Positions 21,878 through 34,583 of a stretch of DNA of 64,000 nucleotides are shown piece by piece. A program made the translations under genes and the position numbers. Below the pieces are notes generated by a model. That model made no database searches. It saw nothing but the letters and a program-made list of their open reading frames with translations, and was not told the DNA's origin. How positions within the stretch are numbered: position 1 is the stretch's first letter; each line of letters begins with the position of its first letter. The stretch lies in the NCBI GenBank assembly GCA_030247855.1, contig JAPDRN010000124.1, positions 1 through 64,000 on the forward strand. Reading direction: 5' to 3'. This DNA comes from Knufia peltigerae (lineage: Eukaryota > Ascomycota > Eurotiomycetes > Chaetothyriales > Trichomeriaceae).

Positions 21878-24800
21878 ATGGCTGATCTCGGCGCCAACGA
21901 CCCCCGGACCGGGTCTGCCCGTAACAATCACACGAGTCCGGGGCTCTCACGGATCGCACAGGGTTCGAATTCATCCGCGACGAGCAATCTGGTTGCGACA
22001 CTCGTTCCTGTTCTCATCCTATTCGGTGTGTGTCTGATAATCTTCGTCATCGCCCGCAGAAAATTCCTTCGGGTGTATGCCCCGCGGAGTATCTTGAAAA
22101 GTCTCGAGCCACAGTACGTTTGCCCGCTCTTTCATCTACGACGGTTGTACCGTGCAACAACAGCACTGCTAATGAATGCCCGATAGTGAACGAACCGAGC
22201 CACTGTCGACAGGATGGTTCAAATGGATCCCGGAATTCTATCGTCTACCATCGAGGCATGTGCTGAACCATTCGTCCTTTGATGGCTATCTTCTCCTCCG
22301 CTTTCTGAAGGTATTGGGAGTGATATGTCTCGTTGGTATTGGCCTCCTATGGCCAATCCTGCTCCCGTTACATGCCACAGGAGGAGGAGGGAACGAAGGC
22401 TTGGATCTGTTGACCATGGGGAATATTAAAGATCCTCGGCGACTCTATGCCCATGCGGTACTGGCATGGATCTATTTTGGTATGCCACATTGGACCGTCG
22501 GTTCTCACCCTACTACTTTAGATATATACTAACATCATCACAAGTCTTCATTTTGTATATGATTTCGAGAGAATGCATCTTCTACATCAATCTCCGACAA
22601 GCATATCTGCTCTCGCCATTCTACGCCGATCGGCTCTCATCGCGAACTGTTCTCTACATGAATGTACCGCGGCAGTACCTCGATGAAGAACGACTGAAAT
22701 GGATTCTCGGAAAGTCCGTAAAGCGGATATGGATCCCTCAAAGCACCGCAGAGCTCGAAAGACTGGTCAAGGAGCGAGACCAAACTGCCATGCGACTCGA
22801 GAAGGCCGAATTTTCTCTCATCAAGATGGCAAATGCCGCCCGGACGAAAGTGCTCAAGAAAGGAAAGTCGGGCAAGGGGCAAGACCAGGATCAGGATCAG
22901 GGCCAAGACCAGCAACAACAACCTGCATCTCCTCAACTGAAACAGAGCTCCGATGAGATTCGCAAAGAGTCCGCGGCAGGGTCTGATGGATCCAAGACGA
23001 TCCAAGTCTCCGAGAGTCCCAACTCTCCGAGCACCATCAACAGCTCCACCAGCACCCAAGGTGGCAAGTTCGAACTGATCCTACCGAACGTCAACGGCTC
23101 CGTGGCAGGGCAATGGTTATCGCATAGCTCTCGACCCCACCACCGACCTATCGCGAACTACGGTCGGCGCGTCGACACCATCAAATGGACGAGGAACCAG
23201 ATCAAGAAACTCAACTCCAAAATCAACGTCGTCCGCCGTCACCAACTCTTTCGTCCTCAGAGCATGATGCCTTCGGTTTTTGTCGAGTTTGAGACGCACA
23301 CCGACGCACAGAACGCCTACCAGACCCTCACGCACCACCGTCCCTTGCACATGTCTCATCGGCTGATCGGCGTGAGACCCTTCGAGATCATCTGGCCGTC
23401 GTTGCACATGGCATGGTGGGAAGCCATCGTGCGGAAATTCTCCATCCGCGCCGCCATCACGGCGATGATCATCTTCTGGGCCATTCCGTCGGCGGCCGTG
23501 GGGACAATTTCCAACATTACCTACTTGTCTACCAAAGTCCCCTTTTTGCACTGGATCAAAGATCTCCCGAGTGTGGTCAAAGGTTTGATCAGCGGTGTTT
23601 TACCTGCCGTGGCGCTGTCTTTGCTCATGAGTATCGTCCCGGGCATATTGAGATGTGAGTTTTCCAATTGTCTGCTGCTGTGAAGTGGGAAAAAAAGTCT
23701 GTCTTTGAGCAGGTGCGTAGAAATTAAGCTAACCATCATCGTTTAATAACAACAGACATGGCACGACTATCTGGAGTTCCGACTCTGACCAGAATCGAAC
23801 TCTTCGTCCAGCACGCATACTTTGCATTCCAAGTCGTCCAAGTCTTTCTTATCACGACACTAACGTCGGCAGCATCGGCTGCCGTCACCAAGATCATCGA
23901 AGATCCCACGACGGCCAAATCACTCTTGTCCCAGAACTTGCCGAAGGCTTCGAATTTCTACCTGTCTTACTTTCTCATTCAGAGCTTGGCCATCGGTGCC
24001 ATCGCTCTCGCTCAACCATATACCCTGTTCAAATTCAACATTCAGCAAAAGTTCCTGGCAAACCCACGAAAGATATATACTCGTTGGCACAGACTTCAAA
24101 GAGTCCATTGGGGTTCGGTGTTTCCCGTTTATACCAATCTGGGGGTCATTAGTAAGTTTTTTACTCTTGCTTCCATTCCCACCAACTCTCTTTTTCGGAA
24201 CAAATATACTTACCATTATGTGTGTTCTTTTAGCACTTAGTTACGCTCTCATCGCCCCTGTGGTTCTAGGTTTCGCCGCCGTCGGTGTTGGCTTTCTGTA
24301 CGTCGTATACCGTTACAATCTGATGTTTGTGTACGACGCTGAAGTCGACACCAAAGGGCTCGTCTATCCTCGAGCCCTCCTCCAAATGATTTTGGGATTG
24401 TATTTCTCCGAAGTCTGCATGATCGGGCTCTTCTCGCTCCGAGGTGGTTTGGGGCCCTTGGTCTTGACGGCCATGTTACTCGTGATTACGGTTCTTGTTC
24501 ATGTTTCGCTACTCGATGCCGTCCGTCCGTTCCTGAGCAGCCTCCCCCGAACCTTGACCGTCGAAGAAGACAAGGACACCCTCTTCCCTCCCGAGAGTGA
24601 ATCATCGGCTCCACGCACCTACCAAGAACCGGCGTGGCTTCGAGACCTTGAGAAATATACCGACGAAGTAGACGAAGAGGATGATGGACCGGTCCACGAA
24701 CCAGGGGCGACCAGGGGAGCCCTCCCAGTCGTTGAGGGAGCCACGGGAGCGGCCGACACTTTGAAGAGTGGCATCACGGACGTGGTGAAAAAGAAATTCA

Positions 24801-25210
24801 ATAAGGAGCATCCGGAGATTCGGACTCACTTGACCAGCACCGCTTCTTTCTTCAGACGTTGGATCAGACCTGAACTTGGCCAAAAGTCGAATTGGCTCAT
24901 CAGGTGGCTCCATCCGGAAGTGTACTCGGATTATACCATCCTCAGAGGGTGGGTGCCGGAAGAACTCCCCGAACCGAAATACCCTCCTGAAGTTGAGGAA
25001 AATATATACTTGCCTCCATCGTACCTGGGCAAGCCTCCAACGCTTTGGATCCCCAAGGACCCAGCTGGCATCAGCAAGCAAGAAGTCGAACACACCAAAA
25101 AATTCATAAGTGTTACTGATGAATACGTGACCGTTGACGAAAATGGAGGTGTTAAGATCAACCTGGATGAACCTAGACTCGTCTTTGATATTGACAAGTT
25201 GAGGTATTAA
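21878..25210 (+). CDS. TMEM63/OSCA/Csc1-type (RSN1/DUF221) channel protein
   Basis: Five exons: 21878-22113, 22187-22479, 22545-23654, 23756-24151 and 24234-25210. All four introns are GT-AG with clear CTAAC/CTAAT branch sites (for example ATACTAAC near 22528). The product is 1003 residues. The order is an N-terminal RSN1 membrane region (LVATLVPVLILFGVCLIIFV; FLKVLGVICLVGIGLLWPIL), a cytosolic PHM7-like domain (RTVLYMNVPRQYLDEERLKW; MPSVFVEFETHTDAQNAYQ) with a Gln/Asp-rich insert, then a multi-span module (HMAWWEAIVRKFSI; IFWAIPSAAVGTISNITYL; FQVVQVFLITTLTSAASAAV; YALIAPVVLGFAAVGVGFLY) and an acidic C-tail. The family forms osmosensitive or mechanosensitive cation channels in the plasma membrane or trafficking membranes; that role is inferred here. 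Confidence 0.95.
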
Positions 25211-25741
25211 TTAGTGTCCCCCAGGGTCGGCGGATGTTGGCCAAAAACGAGGACTATTTCCGTCGGCTGATGCTGATTGATGTTGAATGAATGAACTCTT
25301 GTAACAAAACAAAGCAAAAAGAAATGCACATCATGATGGGGCCCTTGTTGTCCTTGGATGTCTGTTTCTTTTTTCCACCTACTTACCTTAACTTACCTTA
25401 CCTACCTACCCTTTTCTTTACCAATTGGGCACTTGTACATATATACAGACACACACACATCTGGACACAGAACCATGAAGAATCAACGGATACAACATCA
25501 AGACGAAACAGGGACGTCTGAACAACCATTATTACAGGAGGAAGCTCGGGAGTCAGGAGAAAGAAATACTGACAATTACTGTCTAATGGAATGAATACTA
25601 CAACAATCTTTTTCCCCTTTGCCTTTTGGTAACGACGTTGTCTGCTCGCTCCAGGATCCCAAGATGGTTTTCATATGTTATACCGAGTAGTATCAACAAA
25701 CGTGCGTGGTCTTGATTTTCACGCACTGTTATCTGATTTTA
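25211..25741. other. intergenic region between convergent channel and P450 genes
   Basis: No gene seen. It contains TTACC-rich and ACAC simple-sequence stretches (about 25380-25470) and is probably 3' UTR and terminator sequence for both genes. Confidence 0.5.
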
Positions 25742-27668
25742 TCATAGCTGATAGTCTGAAACATCCCTGAAAATCAAATCACACTTTCCACTTTTTGGAA
25801 TGGCAAGGAAATGATCCTTCATCAGCATACTGTCCTCTGTGTTGCCCGGTGCGATCTCGACTTTGAACCTGCGGACCACGGAAGCCGTGATCAGTTTCAA
25901 CTCCATCATGGCCAGGTTCTTGCCTATACAAGCCCTCGTCCCGTGCGAAAAGGGCATGAACAGCGACGTCACCGAAGGTTCCTTGGTCTTCTTTTCCAGG
26001 TCCGTGTCCATCCACCTCGACGGTAGAAACATCTCGGGATCCGGAAACGCCACGGGGTCACGTTGCGTCGTATAACACTGCGCGGAGACCACGGTCCCCT
26101 CGGGGACGAAGGTACCGTTCAACACTTTTCCGCCAGGTGGGACGACTCGCTGTAAGCTCGCGGGGGCGGCTGGATGGAGGCGCAACGCCTCGTTGATGAC
26201 GGCGTCGAGGATTGGAAGGTCGGAGAGGGAAGTGTAATTGGGAAGTTGGCCGTCCAAGGAGTCATGCGGAATTCGGGCCAGCTCGGTTCGTAGGCGCGTC
26301 TGCCACGACGGGTTCCGGGCGAGTTCGTAAAAGAGGTACGTCAGTGTCGTGCTCGTGGTGTCTGTAAAGACAGAACAATTCAACTGTTAGACGGAATTTT
26401 ACTTTAAAAACGAGGATCGTATCCTCAACACAAGGACCTTTGGGGGAAACAACCTACCTGTACCTGCAAATACCATATTTCCTACTTCAGCACACGTTTC
26501 TCGATCGGTCATCATCATCGTCGTTGAGTCGTTACTTTTGGTCGTCAGGATCTTGGTGAGGAGGTCTTTGCGGCCCGAGTTGCGACCGTGTTGTTCAATG
26601 TATTGATTGAAAGCGTATTCACCATACTTTGATTCCGACCCCCGGAAAAAGGTCAGTCGGTACTCGTACCATGTATACACCGGACGTGTTTTATTCTTCT
26701 TTGTGGTTTGGGGGTGGGAAGAAGGGGAGAGATCGATTTCGGGAAAAGGGGTTACAACAAACCTCGTGAATCCGATGACGGGCTCCTAGGAAATGATCCA
26801 CTGAAGGGATCCGCGTACGCAACAAGGCGAGGATCCAGTGTAACCCGGGCAAGTTGGCTTCCAAACCACTCAGAATGAACTGGTAGTCCATGTCTTTGAG
26901 GAACTGGGGAGGTTTAGGCGCATCCAGATCTAGACCGCCAAAACTCTGGCCCAGGAAGAGTTCACCTGTTTTGATCAGGAATCAGCAAGTCGGGTAAAAG
27001 TCAGGGCAGAGGGGCTGAGGAGAAGCTGGTTTTCTTTTGGCGGGTATACACAATAGAAAGCGCACGAGGTATGACGAACCGACAATGTCAAATGACACCA
27101 GCCTGAACAGCAACAGTGCGTCCAACGGTCTCCCCCGACCGCGTTCGATATGGGCAATCAACTTCCCAACCAGATCTTTTATCAGTGGCTCCGTGCCTAG
27201 GAGGCTGGCTTGTGAGAAAGCATGGCTGAGGAGTCTCCGGCGCTGAGAATGTTCCGTCTTGTCTCGCAGGGAGAAGATGCCGATCGGAGGAAGGCTAAAG
27301 GTCTCGTAGATTGGGGCCTTCATGTACGGCGTCTGTTGGCTGTAGATCTCATTGATGACCTCTGCGTTGGAGTAGGAGATCTCTCGAGGCCCGATACGCA
27401 CCGTGGAACCATATTTTTGGTGAAGCTTGTGAATGGCCGACGTGCGGTCACCCGCCATATCGACCATCGTGAGCCATTTCGAGGTAATCTTTGCGATGAA
27501 CGGGCCAGGAATTTTGCGCAGCGGAGAAAATAGCACCTTGGAAAATATCTGCTTAGGTGTAAGAAGGGCCTCCAGGATTTGGGATTCATGCACCACGCTC
27601 TTCTTCAATGTACTCACCTGCCAGAAAAACACCGCTGCTAGCAATCCAGTGGCTACAATCACGAGCAT
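25742..27668 (-). CDS. cytochrome P450 monooxygenase (microsomal type)
   Basis: Four exons: 27668-27080, 26965-26763, 26626-26458 and 26361-25742. The introns are 26966-27079, 26627-26762 and 26362-26457. The exon lengths sum to 526 residues, normal for a fungal P450. An N-terminal anchor (LVIVATGLLAAVFFWQV) is followed by the Pro-rich hinge (KIPGPF), the I-helix FAGTDTTSTTLTYL, which is rebuilt exactly across the last intron, ExxR (NEALRLHP), the meander FLPSRW, and the heme loop FSHGTRACIG with Cys465 as ligand. All essential residues are present, so an active ER enzyme is expected. The sequence resembles P450s of fungal secondary or xenobiotic metabolism; the substrate cannot be told. A TATATATAT run near 27776-27784 may be its TATA box. 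Confidence 0.94.
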
Positions 27669-29077
27669 CTTGAATGTCGGTCACTTTCTGTGGGCGAAAA
27701 GGAAGACCACCGTCAAATTGATCTATTTACAGGTTCTGGGTGGACCTGTGACCTGTCTCGACGGAGGAAGAAGAGTATATATATCTCTCGTACCACAACT
27801 TGGACCAGCCTAATCCATTCCTATTGTGGACATCGAGGGGTTGCACAGGTCCCCCCTCGCTGAGCTTTCCCGCGGTCATGCGACGAAATTGTCAATCGAC
27901 TGTGTCCCTAGTGGCCGTTGCGCCACCAAGAAAAGCAATAACATCTTGATGCGCAGTAGAAAGGCGGTTCTGAGAGGCCGTGGTCAAAGACATCTCCCTA
28001 GACGAGCGGGAATGCGTCTCCAGATGTGTCCAAAAAATGCCACTTTGGGTCAAAGGCTGGACGCATAGTCAATCGAATGCTGGATCATTCGTCAGGGCAG
28101 CCGTCTAGCCGAAGCCACTCTGCTGGGTAAAGTGTGGAGTTCCGAGCCGATTTGATTTCGCAAAAGGTTTCGGTGGAGAGCCGAACAAGTATTTTGCCTC
28201 AATATCCGGCGAGCACTGACACTGGCAAGTGACTCTCGTGGGCAACGACGAGTACAAAAGTCCCGAAGATAAGTGGTCTAGGCGCTAAGATGGCGTTCTG
28301 CGAATTGATCCGGGGCTGGCCAATCGCTACTATTTGATGGGGTCCAACCGTCGATTCCAAGCTTTCTCAAGCCGGTTTGGGGGGCGACCCCGGAGTAGAC
28401 GGCTACTCCTGGCATTCCCATCACAGCAGGTGACCCTCGATCGGTGATAAACCCACCGTAGGCGTAGGCATCCTTGGAGTGATCTTGTAGCCATTGTGGA
28501 TAAAGCACTAGACGGTCGGTTTGGCTTGCGAGTGCCTTCTTACAGGCACCAACTACGTACCAGAAGATGGGAAACGGTCAAGTGCGAAGTCCCAGTCTCG
28601 AACTGGGGTTAGCCCAAGTATGCCCGTCCAAGCCTGAGGCGTGACAACCTAGTCGTTCAGGGAACAAGGGTAGATCAAGTGCCATTGGAAGCTAGAGCCA
28701 CAACATGGCGACACTTCCGTCCGTTGGATGAAGGAGTCAAGCTCGTGAAATTACAGCGATGTGTTATGCTTATTTACCACGGTGAAAATCGGTGTCTTTG
28801 GAAATGCCGGGGATTCTAAACGTTGAAAGATGCCCCACCTTGTTAAGTGCGTTAGTCAAAGGTTACAGCTGATATAGGCCAGTAATATCGCCTTTAGCCC
28901 CAAAGTTTAGCGGGGAACCAAGCCAATTCGGTTTAATGCCTTGTTAAGTCGTTCTTCCCCAGATTCGACGGTCGTGCCCAGGTCCTTTTTCAAGTTCTGC
29001 CTTATCCTCTTCAGAACTGTGTCTGCAGTAAATCAAACGCCTGGTAAGCTAGTCACTGTTTTGAGCAGACTACGACC
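27669..29077. promoter_or_regulatory. divergent intergenic region, P450 / C2H2 transcription factor
   Basis: The two genes are transcribed away from each other, so both promoters lie in these 1.4 kb. A TATATATAT run (27776-27784) lies about 110 bp upstream of the P450 start. No additional gene is supported; short frames such as 28278-28508 lack domains. Confidence 0.45.
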
Positions 29078-31776
29078 ATGTTCAACCTCAGTCATGGATT
29101 CAAATCGAATTCCGACGAAGAAACGCAAAACCCTCGGCGAACACGCCAATGCCCGTATTGTCAGAGGGAATTTGCAAAGGCAGACCACTATCATCGACAT
29201 ATTCGTTCACACACCAAAGAGAAGCCTTTCCGCTGTGATATTTGCAAGAAATCCTATCCACGCCAGTAAGTACACTGCCTGATGAGTCGATCAAAGCCCC
29301 TAATATATCAGTGACACACTTCTACGCCATGCTAGAACTCACCAGAACACCACACGCTGTGAGTCAGTGGCCAGAAACAAGACCGAGCCAAGTATCAGTT
29401 CTGCGAGCACCCCTCCACCATCCTATATCCCCGCTCAATATACATTCCTCCCTCCGTGTGGACCTGGCTCTGGAATACCGGATGCGCACAGTCAGAGTCA
29501 GCACCGCAGAACGTTGAGTAAACAGCGCTCCAAGTATGACAACGCCGACAATGACATTCTATCGCTCCTGCCAGATACCAAGCCCCAGAATAATCAGGGA
29601 GTTGTTAGAGATATTTCCTTTGAGCATTCTGCAGACAATCAGAACTTCACAGTCAACCGAGGTACTGCAACGTCACAAAGCCTGCCTTCAGTCTTGGGCA
29701 CATACACCACTGATGGTGCATATCGCTCTCAGATTGCAGAGGTATACACCCATGACACCTCCTTTCAAGGAGTAGCTTTTTCAGGCGTACATGATGCACA
29801 GAATTCTGCCGACTGGCTCCTGGGCAGCGATTTTGACCTTGCTGCTTTTGGATTTCCTGAAGGTGACTTCGTACCAGAGCACGACCACGCATTCGAGTAC
29901 CAAAACGACTTGGTAACAGCTTTGGAAACCCAACCAGATATCGAGACACGAACACCGCCACGTCTTCTAGATCTGAGAAGCATTTGGTACACTCAAATAA
30001 GGAGCGTCGACGCTGAATATGGGGCCGGTTCAGGTTCAGGCGCTATCACTCCGGTCCACGGAACTTCCACCAGCGACGCCAGCATTGACGAAATATATCG
30101 TGTGAATATGGCGGGGAGGCTTCGAGTACCTTCATCTGACGAACCTCTCCCCTCGATCGATTTTCTGGTAAGACATCAACTCACTTCGTTGGCCATTGCT
30201 AATCTAGGCTCAGAATCTGTGTATACATTTATTCTTTACGAGATTTAACGTCACCCTCCCAATTATTCATAGCCCGAGTTTTCGTCCGACAAGAGCCAAC
30301 GCCCTCCTGGTGCTTTCAATCTGCAGCGGCGGAAGCCTCTCGCTAGGTTCAGCCATGGCCAACAAGGCCGGTGCCATGCTGTTTGAACGGGTGAACAAGG
30401 CTATCCTGGCTGCTACCTGGGATAGAAACCCTTCTCCCAGGCCTGAAAATGTCAGGAATGTCCTCAAGACCTCCATGATTGGACAAACATTTGCCCTTCT
30501 CTCAGGCAATCCTTCTCATTTGTTAACAGCAGCAGCCTTCCATGGATCCCTCATATCGGTGGCTCGACATAGCAAATTGTTCCAAGATACTCCTACAATT
30601 GAGCTTGGCGAAGATCTGACTCCCGAAGAGCTCAATGACACCTGGAGGAGATGGGCAAGAGACGAAGAATTGAAACGGATCGCACTGGTTCTCTTCATCC
30701 ATGATGCCGAGATTTCAGCATTGTTTCACCACGATCCAATATTGCGACACAACGTTCGCTCTTTGCCCACCGCATCCTCGGCCGAGCTGTTTTCCGCTCC
30801 AACAGCTACCATATGGGCCACAAGATACAAAGCAGAGCAGCGGGATAGACTGAGGCAAGCTAACCAACTATCGACTGGTAGCTTCACTGAAAAAGAGGCC
30901 GATAGCGATGTCTCAAATGCCGATCTACAGACACCTCTTACTGCGTGGCCTGCTCAGGATCATATGCTCAACATATACACGAGACTATCTGGAATCAGTC
31001 CTTCCATCATCGAAGCTCGCCATATGGGGTGCCTAACTCGTCCGCACGCACAGAAGCTTGAGTCGGATCTTGTTTCATGGTACATCTCCGTGCCAGGTCC
31101 ATTTCGAGAACTAGGAACCACCTCGATGCAACCCGAGGCTCCGTTCACCATGTTGCCACTATGGCACTATTCCTTCATTCAATTGACGGCGGATTTGGAC
31201 ACCTTGGAGCTTGCGATTGGACGAGAAGGAGCTACAATATCTGACTCAACAAGGTCTTATGCTTTGTCATGGGTGGCTTCTCCAGACAGTAAAAGATGCC
31301 TATTGCATGCGCTATTGTTGCAGAACCTCATGACTGCAGTGAACATGGGCTCCTTTTTCCCTATTCATACTGCTCGCATCTTGTTTTCTGCGGCAGTGTG
31401 CTGGTACTGTTACATGCTGTATTTGCCATACGTTGAGGCCGAGGAGCACGAGTGGACATTTTCGGTGTGCTCAGACCCTTCTCTCGAGTCCTACCCCGAG
31501 GTCAGATTACTACGAGAAGGCGACAACCCGACTTCGCCTACTTTCACTTTGACAATGGGGAGCTGCAATGATGCTATCTCCGATCTTGACCGAATTCTAA
31601 GTGCAAACCCTGCAGAAATGAAGGCAGGTACCCTCTGCGTTCTAGAGGGCATCCTACGGAAACTAGGAACAGGTGGTATTGCAAGAGCCTTAGCAGACAT
31701 TGTTCAGGTGTTTATTTCCGGTGAAATTGACAAGTCTAACGCTCAAGATGGTGGATATGTGAGAGGCCACCCATAG
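29078..31776 (+). CDS. C2H2 zinc-finger transcription factor with fungal-specific TF domain
   Basis: Exons 29078-29265, 29312-30167 and 30208-31776; introns 29266-29311 (46 nt) and 30168-30207 (40 nt). The product is 870 residues. Two C2H2 fingers sit near the N-terminus: CPYCQREFAKADHYHRHIRS and CDICKKSYPRHDTLLRHA, the second being completed only by removing intron 1. A Ser/Pro/Thr-rich linker follows. The second intron joins IDFL to AQNLCIHLFFTRF, restoring the start of the fungal_trans-type region (LPIIHSPSFRPTRANALLVL, SLSLGSAMANKAGAMLFERV), which runs to the C-terminus. It is a nuclear DNA-binding regulator. Its position between the P450 and the LovD-like gene suggests, but does not show, local regulation. 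The 40-nt intron is near the lower limit for spliceosomal introns. Confidence 0.92.
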
Positions 31777-32703
31777 AAGGGCTCATGCCCAGACATACCA
31801 TCAAGATTCCGACGAAGATTGGTGCAGAAGGTTCAGAACAGCCTACTGCACGACGTCGGTTGGTGAACCGGGGCCGAACATCAAACTTGACGGAAAGAAC
31901 AGTGGAGAGACGGAATAATACCCTTTCTCTATCTATAAATCTTCTCGAGATATATAATATCTATACCTAAATTTCATGACAAAGGAGTTATCACGTAATG
32001 TGAGAACTTATCGTTGATTGTGGAGTGGTCGAGTCGACGAGGCTGACACACTTATCCCGGACTATGGAGGTCAGACCTCGCGGACAGCAACTCTCAGAAC
32101 TCATCAGAGCCACATCTTGTCGCTTCCGCCGGGTCATTTTGGGGTCTTCATTAGCAGACATACCAAAAAGCCGCATGTAGTGGAACGACCAAACAACCTC
32201 GGCGCGATCCAACAACGAGTCTCGCAACACCGTCTTTGAAATTGTGATGCGGAGACTCACATCCACGATCCGTCTACACTAGTCTCTCTCCTCCTCCACG
32301 CCTCCCCCTCACTTCTTCTCTCGTACCTTGCGGATCCGAGGGGTTCGTGTACCAATGAACAAGACATCACATCGGGATTAGACCAGTCAGACATTACGAG
32401 GGACTTGGGCTCCGCCATGGATTTCACTGACGAAGCTCAGACCTCCGCTGAACCTGTTGTTTGGCTCCGTCCAGCCGATTGCGGATAGTCGCTGGTAGGA
32501 CGAGTTACAAAAGCATCTCAGTTCCCCCGCTTCGTCTCTGTTCTTACAAGTAGCACCTTTGATCACGATCGCTGAGCAGAGGACAAATACCCAGAGATTG
32601 GAAGCATACAAGATTTCTTGCATCAAACCATAACTTCACTCCTTGACCCCAAGCAGACGAGCAGAACGAGGACTATAAGAAACGATACTCAACGAGAGTC
32701 AAG
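31777..32703. other. intergenic region upstream of the LovD-like gene
   Basis: No gene recognised. It contains AT-rich sequence near 31930-31975 (3' side of the transcription factor) and, close to 32670-32680, an ACTATAAG sequence 25-30 bp before the next ATG. Confidence 0.45.
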
Positions 32704-34583
32704 ATGGCCAAGATTGCCTCCCAAGCCATACCGTCTTTAAAATCTCAGATAGATGCCCTGACCTCGGACGCCACAGGTGCTCCGGGTGTCGTATTCGCTG
32801 CTGTCAATAAACAAGGCGAGTCGATCTTCGAGCATGCATCTGGTAAGGTCGGGGTTGGCAAGAGTCAGCCCATGACCATGGACAATGTCTTTTGGATTGC
32901 GAGCTGCACGAAGATGATTACCGGCGTTGCTTGCATGCAGCTTGTCGAACAAGGCAAGTTGGCATTGGACGATGTTGCCTTGGTGGAGAGACTTGCACCG
33001 GTGAGTAATGCAACAACTCTAGGAGGCAATGATGGGCCAATTAGATCTCTTTCAGCAGTACTGACTGATACTGCATGTAAACAGGAACTCAAAGCCGTAC
33101 AAGTCTGGCAAGATGGCAAACTGGTACCAAAGAAGAGAGGCATCACGTTGAGGATGCTCCTTTCTCACACAGGCAAGTTTGACCGGTGACGACGTCCCCT
33201 GGTGATGATTGAGACCACCACAAATCTCGACCTTGGAGCCTCTGACTTTTGGTCTAGCTGGGTTCGCCTATGCCTTCTTCGACGACCGTCTCAACGACTG
33301 GGCCGGCCCGTTGGGCATCGACGAATTCTCAGGGTCTTACCACGACTACCTCTCCCAGCCTCTCGTGAACCAACCTGGTGAGGTGTGGGAGTACGGCATC
33401 AACATCGACTGGGCCGGTCAACTCGTCGAACGGGTCAGCGGCCTGAAACTCAACGACTATTTCCAACAGCACATCTTCAAGCCCATGGGCCTCAAGAACA
33501 TCAACATGTTCCCCACGGACTCGATGAAGGCGGATTTGGCCTACATGAACGCCCGCGCTCCCGACGGCACTCTGTCGCTCAACCCGGACGGCCACCTCAA
33601 CAGGCGTCCCCTCTTCGCGACCACCAAGGAAGAGATCGACACCACCTTCCACGCCGGGGGTGCGGGTTGTTTCGCACGCCCGACCGATTACTGCCAGATC
33701 ATTGCAATGTTGTTGAACGACGGTGTCCATCCAGGTACTGGATCTAGGATCCTCAAAAAGGAAACCATTGATACCATGTTTACGAATCAGGTATGCTTCT
33801 TGACTTTTGATATTGTTATACACCAACACTATGCTGTGTTCATTTTGCTGACCAGGGGGATTTTTTCAAAACGATTAGATTCCAGAAATGCCAAACTTTG
33901 GTCGACAGGTAAGCAGGTGGAGATGAATACCATAACATATTACACCTTTCCCGGATGGTGACTGGCGTCTAAAACGAAGGCCGCATATTGACCCCTTTCT
34001 TCGGTTTTCACAGGGCGTCGCACCACCAAAGAAAATGTACTCCAACGCTCTTCCAGAACTCTACCCGGAACCTCACGACGTCCCGCAGGGATGGGGATTG
34101 ACCTTTTTCCTTCACCTCAAGGATTCCGCTGTCCATAGTGAAGGTACAGGATGGTGGGCTGGTCGTAAGTTTTTGCCAGTGTTTGGAAACCGCGGTCTGG
34201 ACTCTCGCTGACAGTACTCGCAACAGTTCCGAATCTATTCTGGTGGGCCGATCGCAAGAGAGTATGTCTTTTGGTTTTTTTCTTGTTTTTTACTCATCAC
34301 TCCGACTAGGATTCACAGTCCTTGGGTCTTGATCCCTGTCTAGTTGTTTTCTTTCGCTGACGTATTCTTTACTTTCCTTACAGGGCATCGGCGGTATCAT
34401 TGCAAGCCAGATCATTCCGTTCGGTAAGTCTAGCCCCTGCCACCTGACGAAACCGGGTTTGCTCGGAGTTGCGTACCTTGGAATGTGTGCTAATCACTAT
34501 CTTTCCCTTCGGTCACAGGTGATCTCAAGATCCTCGGTCTCTGGGCACAAGTCGAAGCTGGAATTATTCAAAACCTTCAATGA
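32704..34583 (+). CDS. LovD-like serine transesterase/hydrolase (beta-lactamase fold)
   Basis: Eight exons: 32704-33000, 33085-33172, 33258-33790, 33879-33908, 34014-34164, 34227-34261, 34384-34423 and 34519-34583. They total 412 residues, close to the length of the family member LovD. The class-C beta-lactamase signature S-x-x-K is SCTK (Ser67, Lys70) and the Y-x-N-like site is YGIN (Tyr174). The family stretches LLSHTAGFAYAF, TNQIPEMPNFGRQG, PQGWGLTFFLH and GTGWWAGLPNLFWW are all created by the listed splices. Intron 2 (33173-33257) uses a GC donor (GCAAGT). Intron 1 (84 nt) has no stop and a length divisible by three. Exon 4 is only 30 nt. Acyl transfer or ester hydrolysis is expected; the substrate is unknown. 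Confidence 0.93.
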
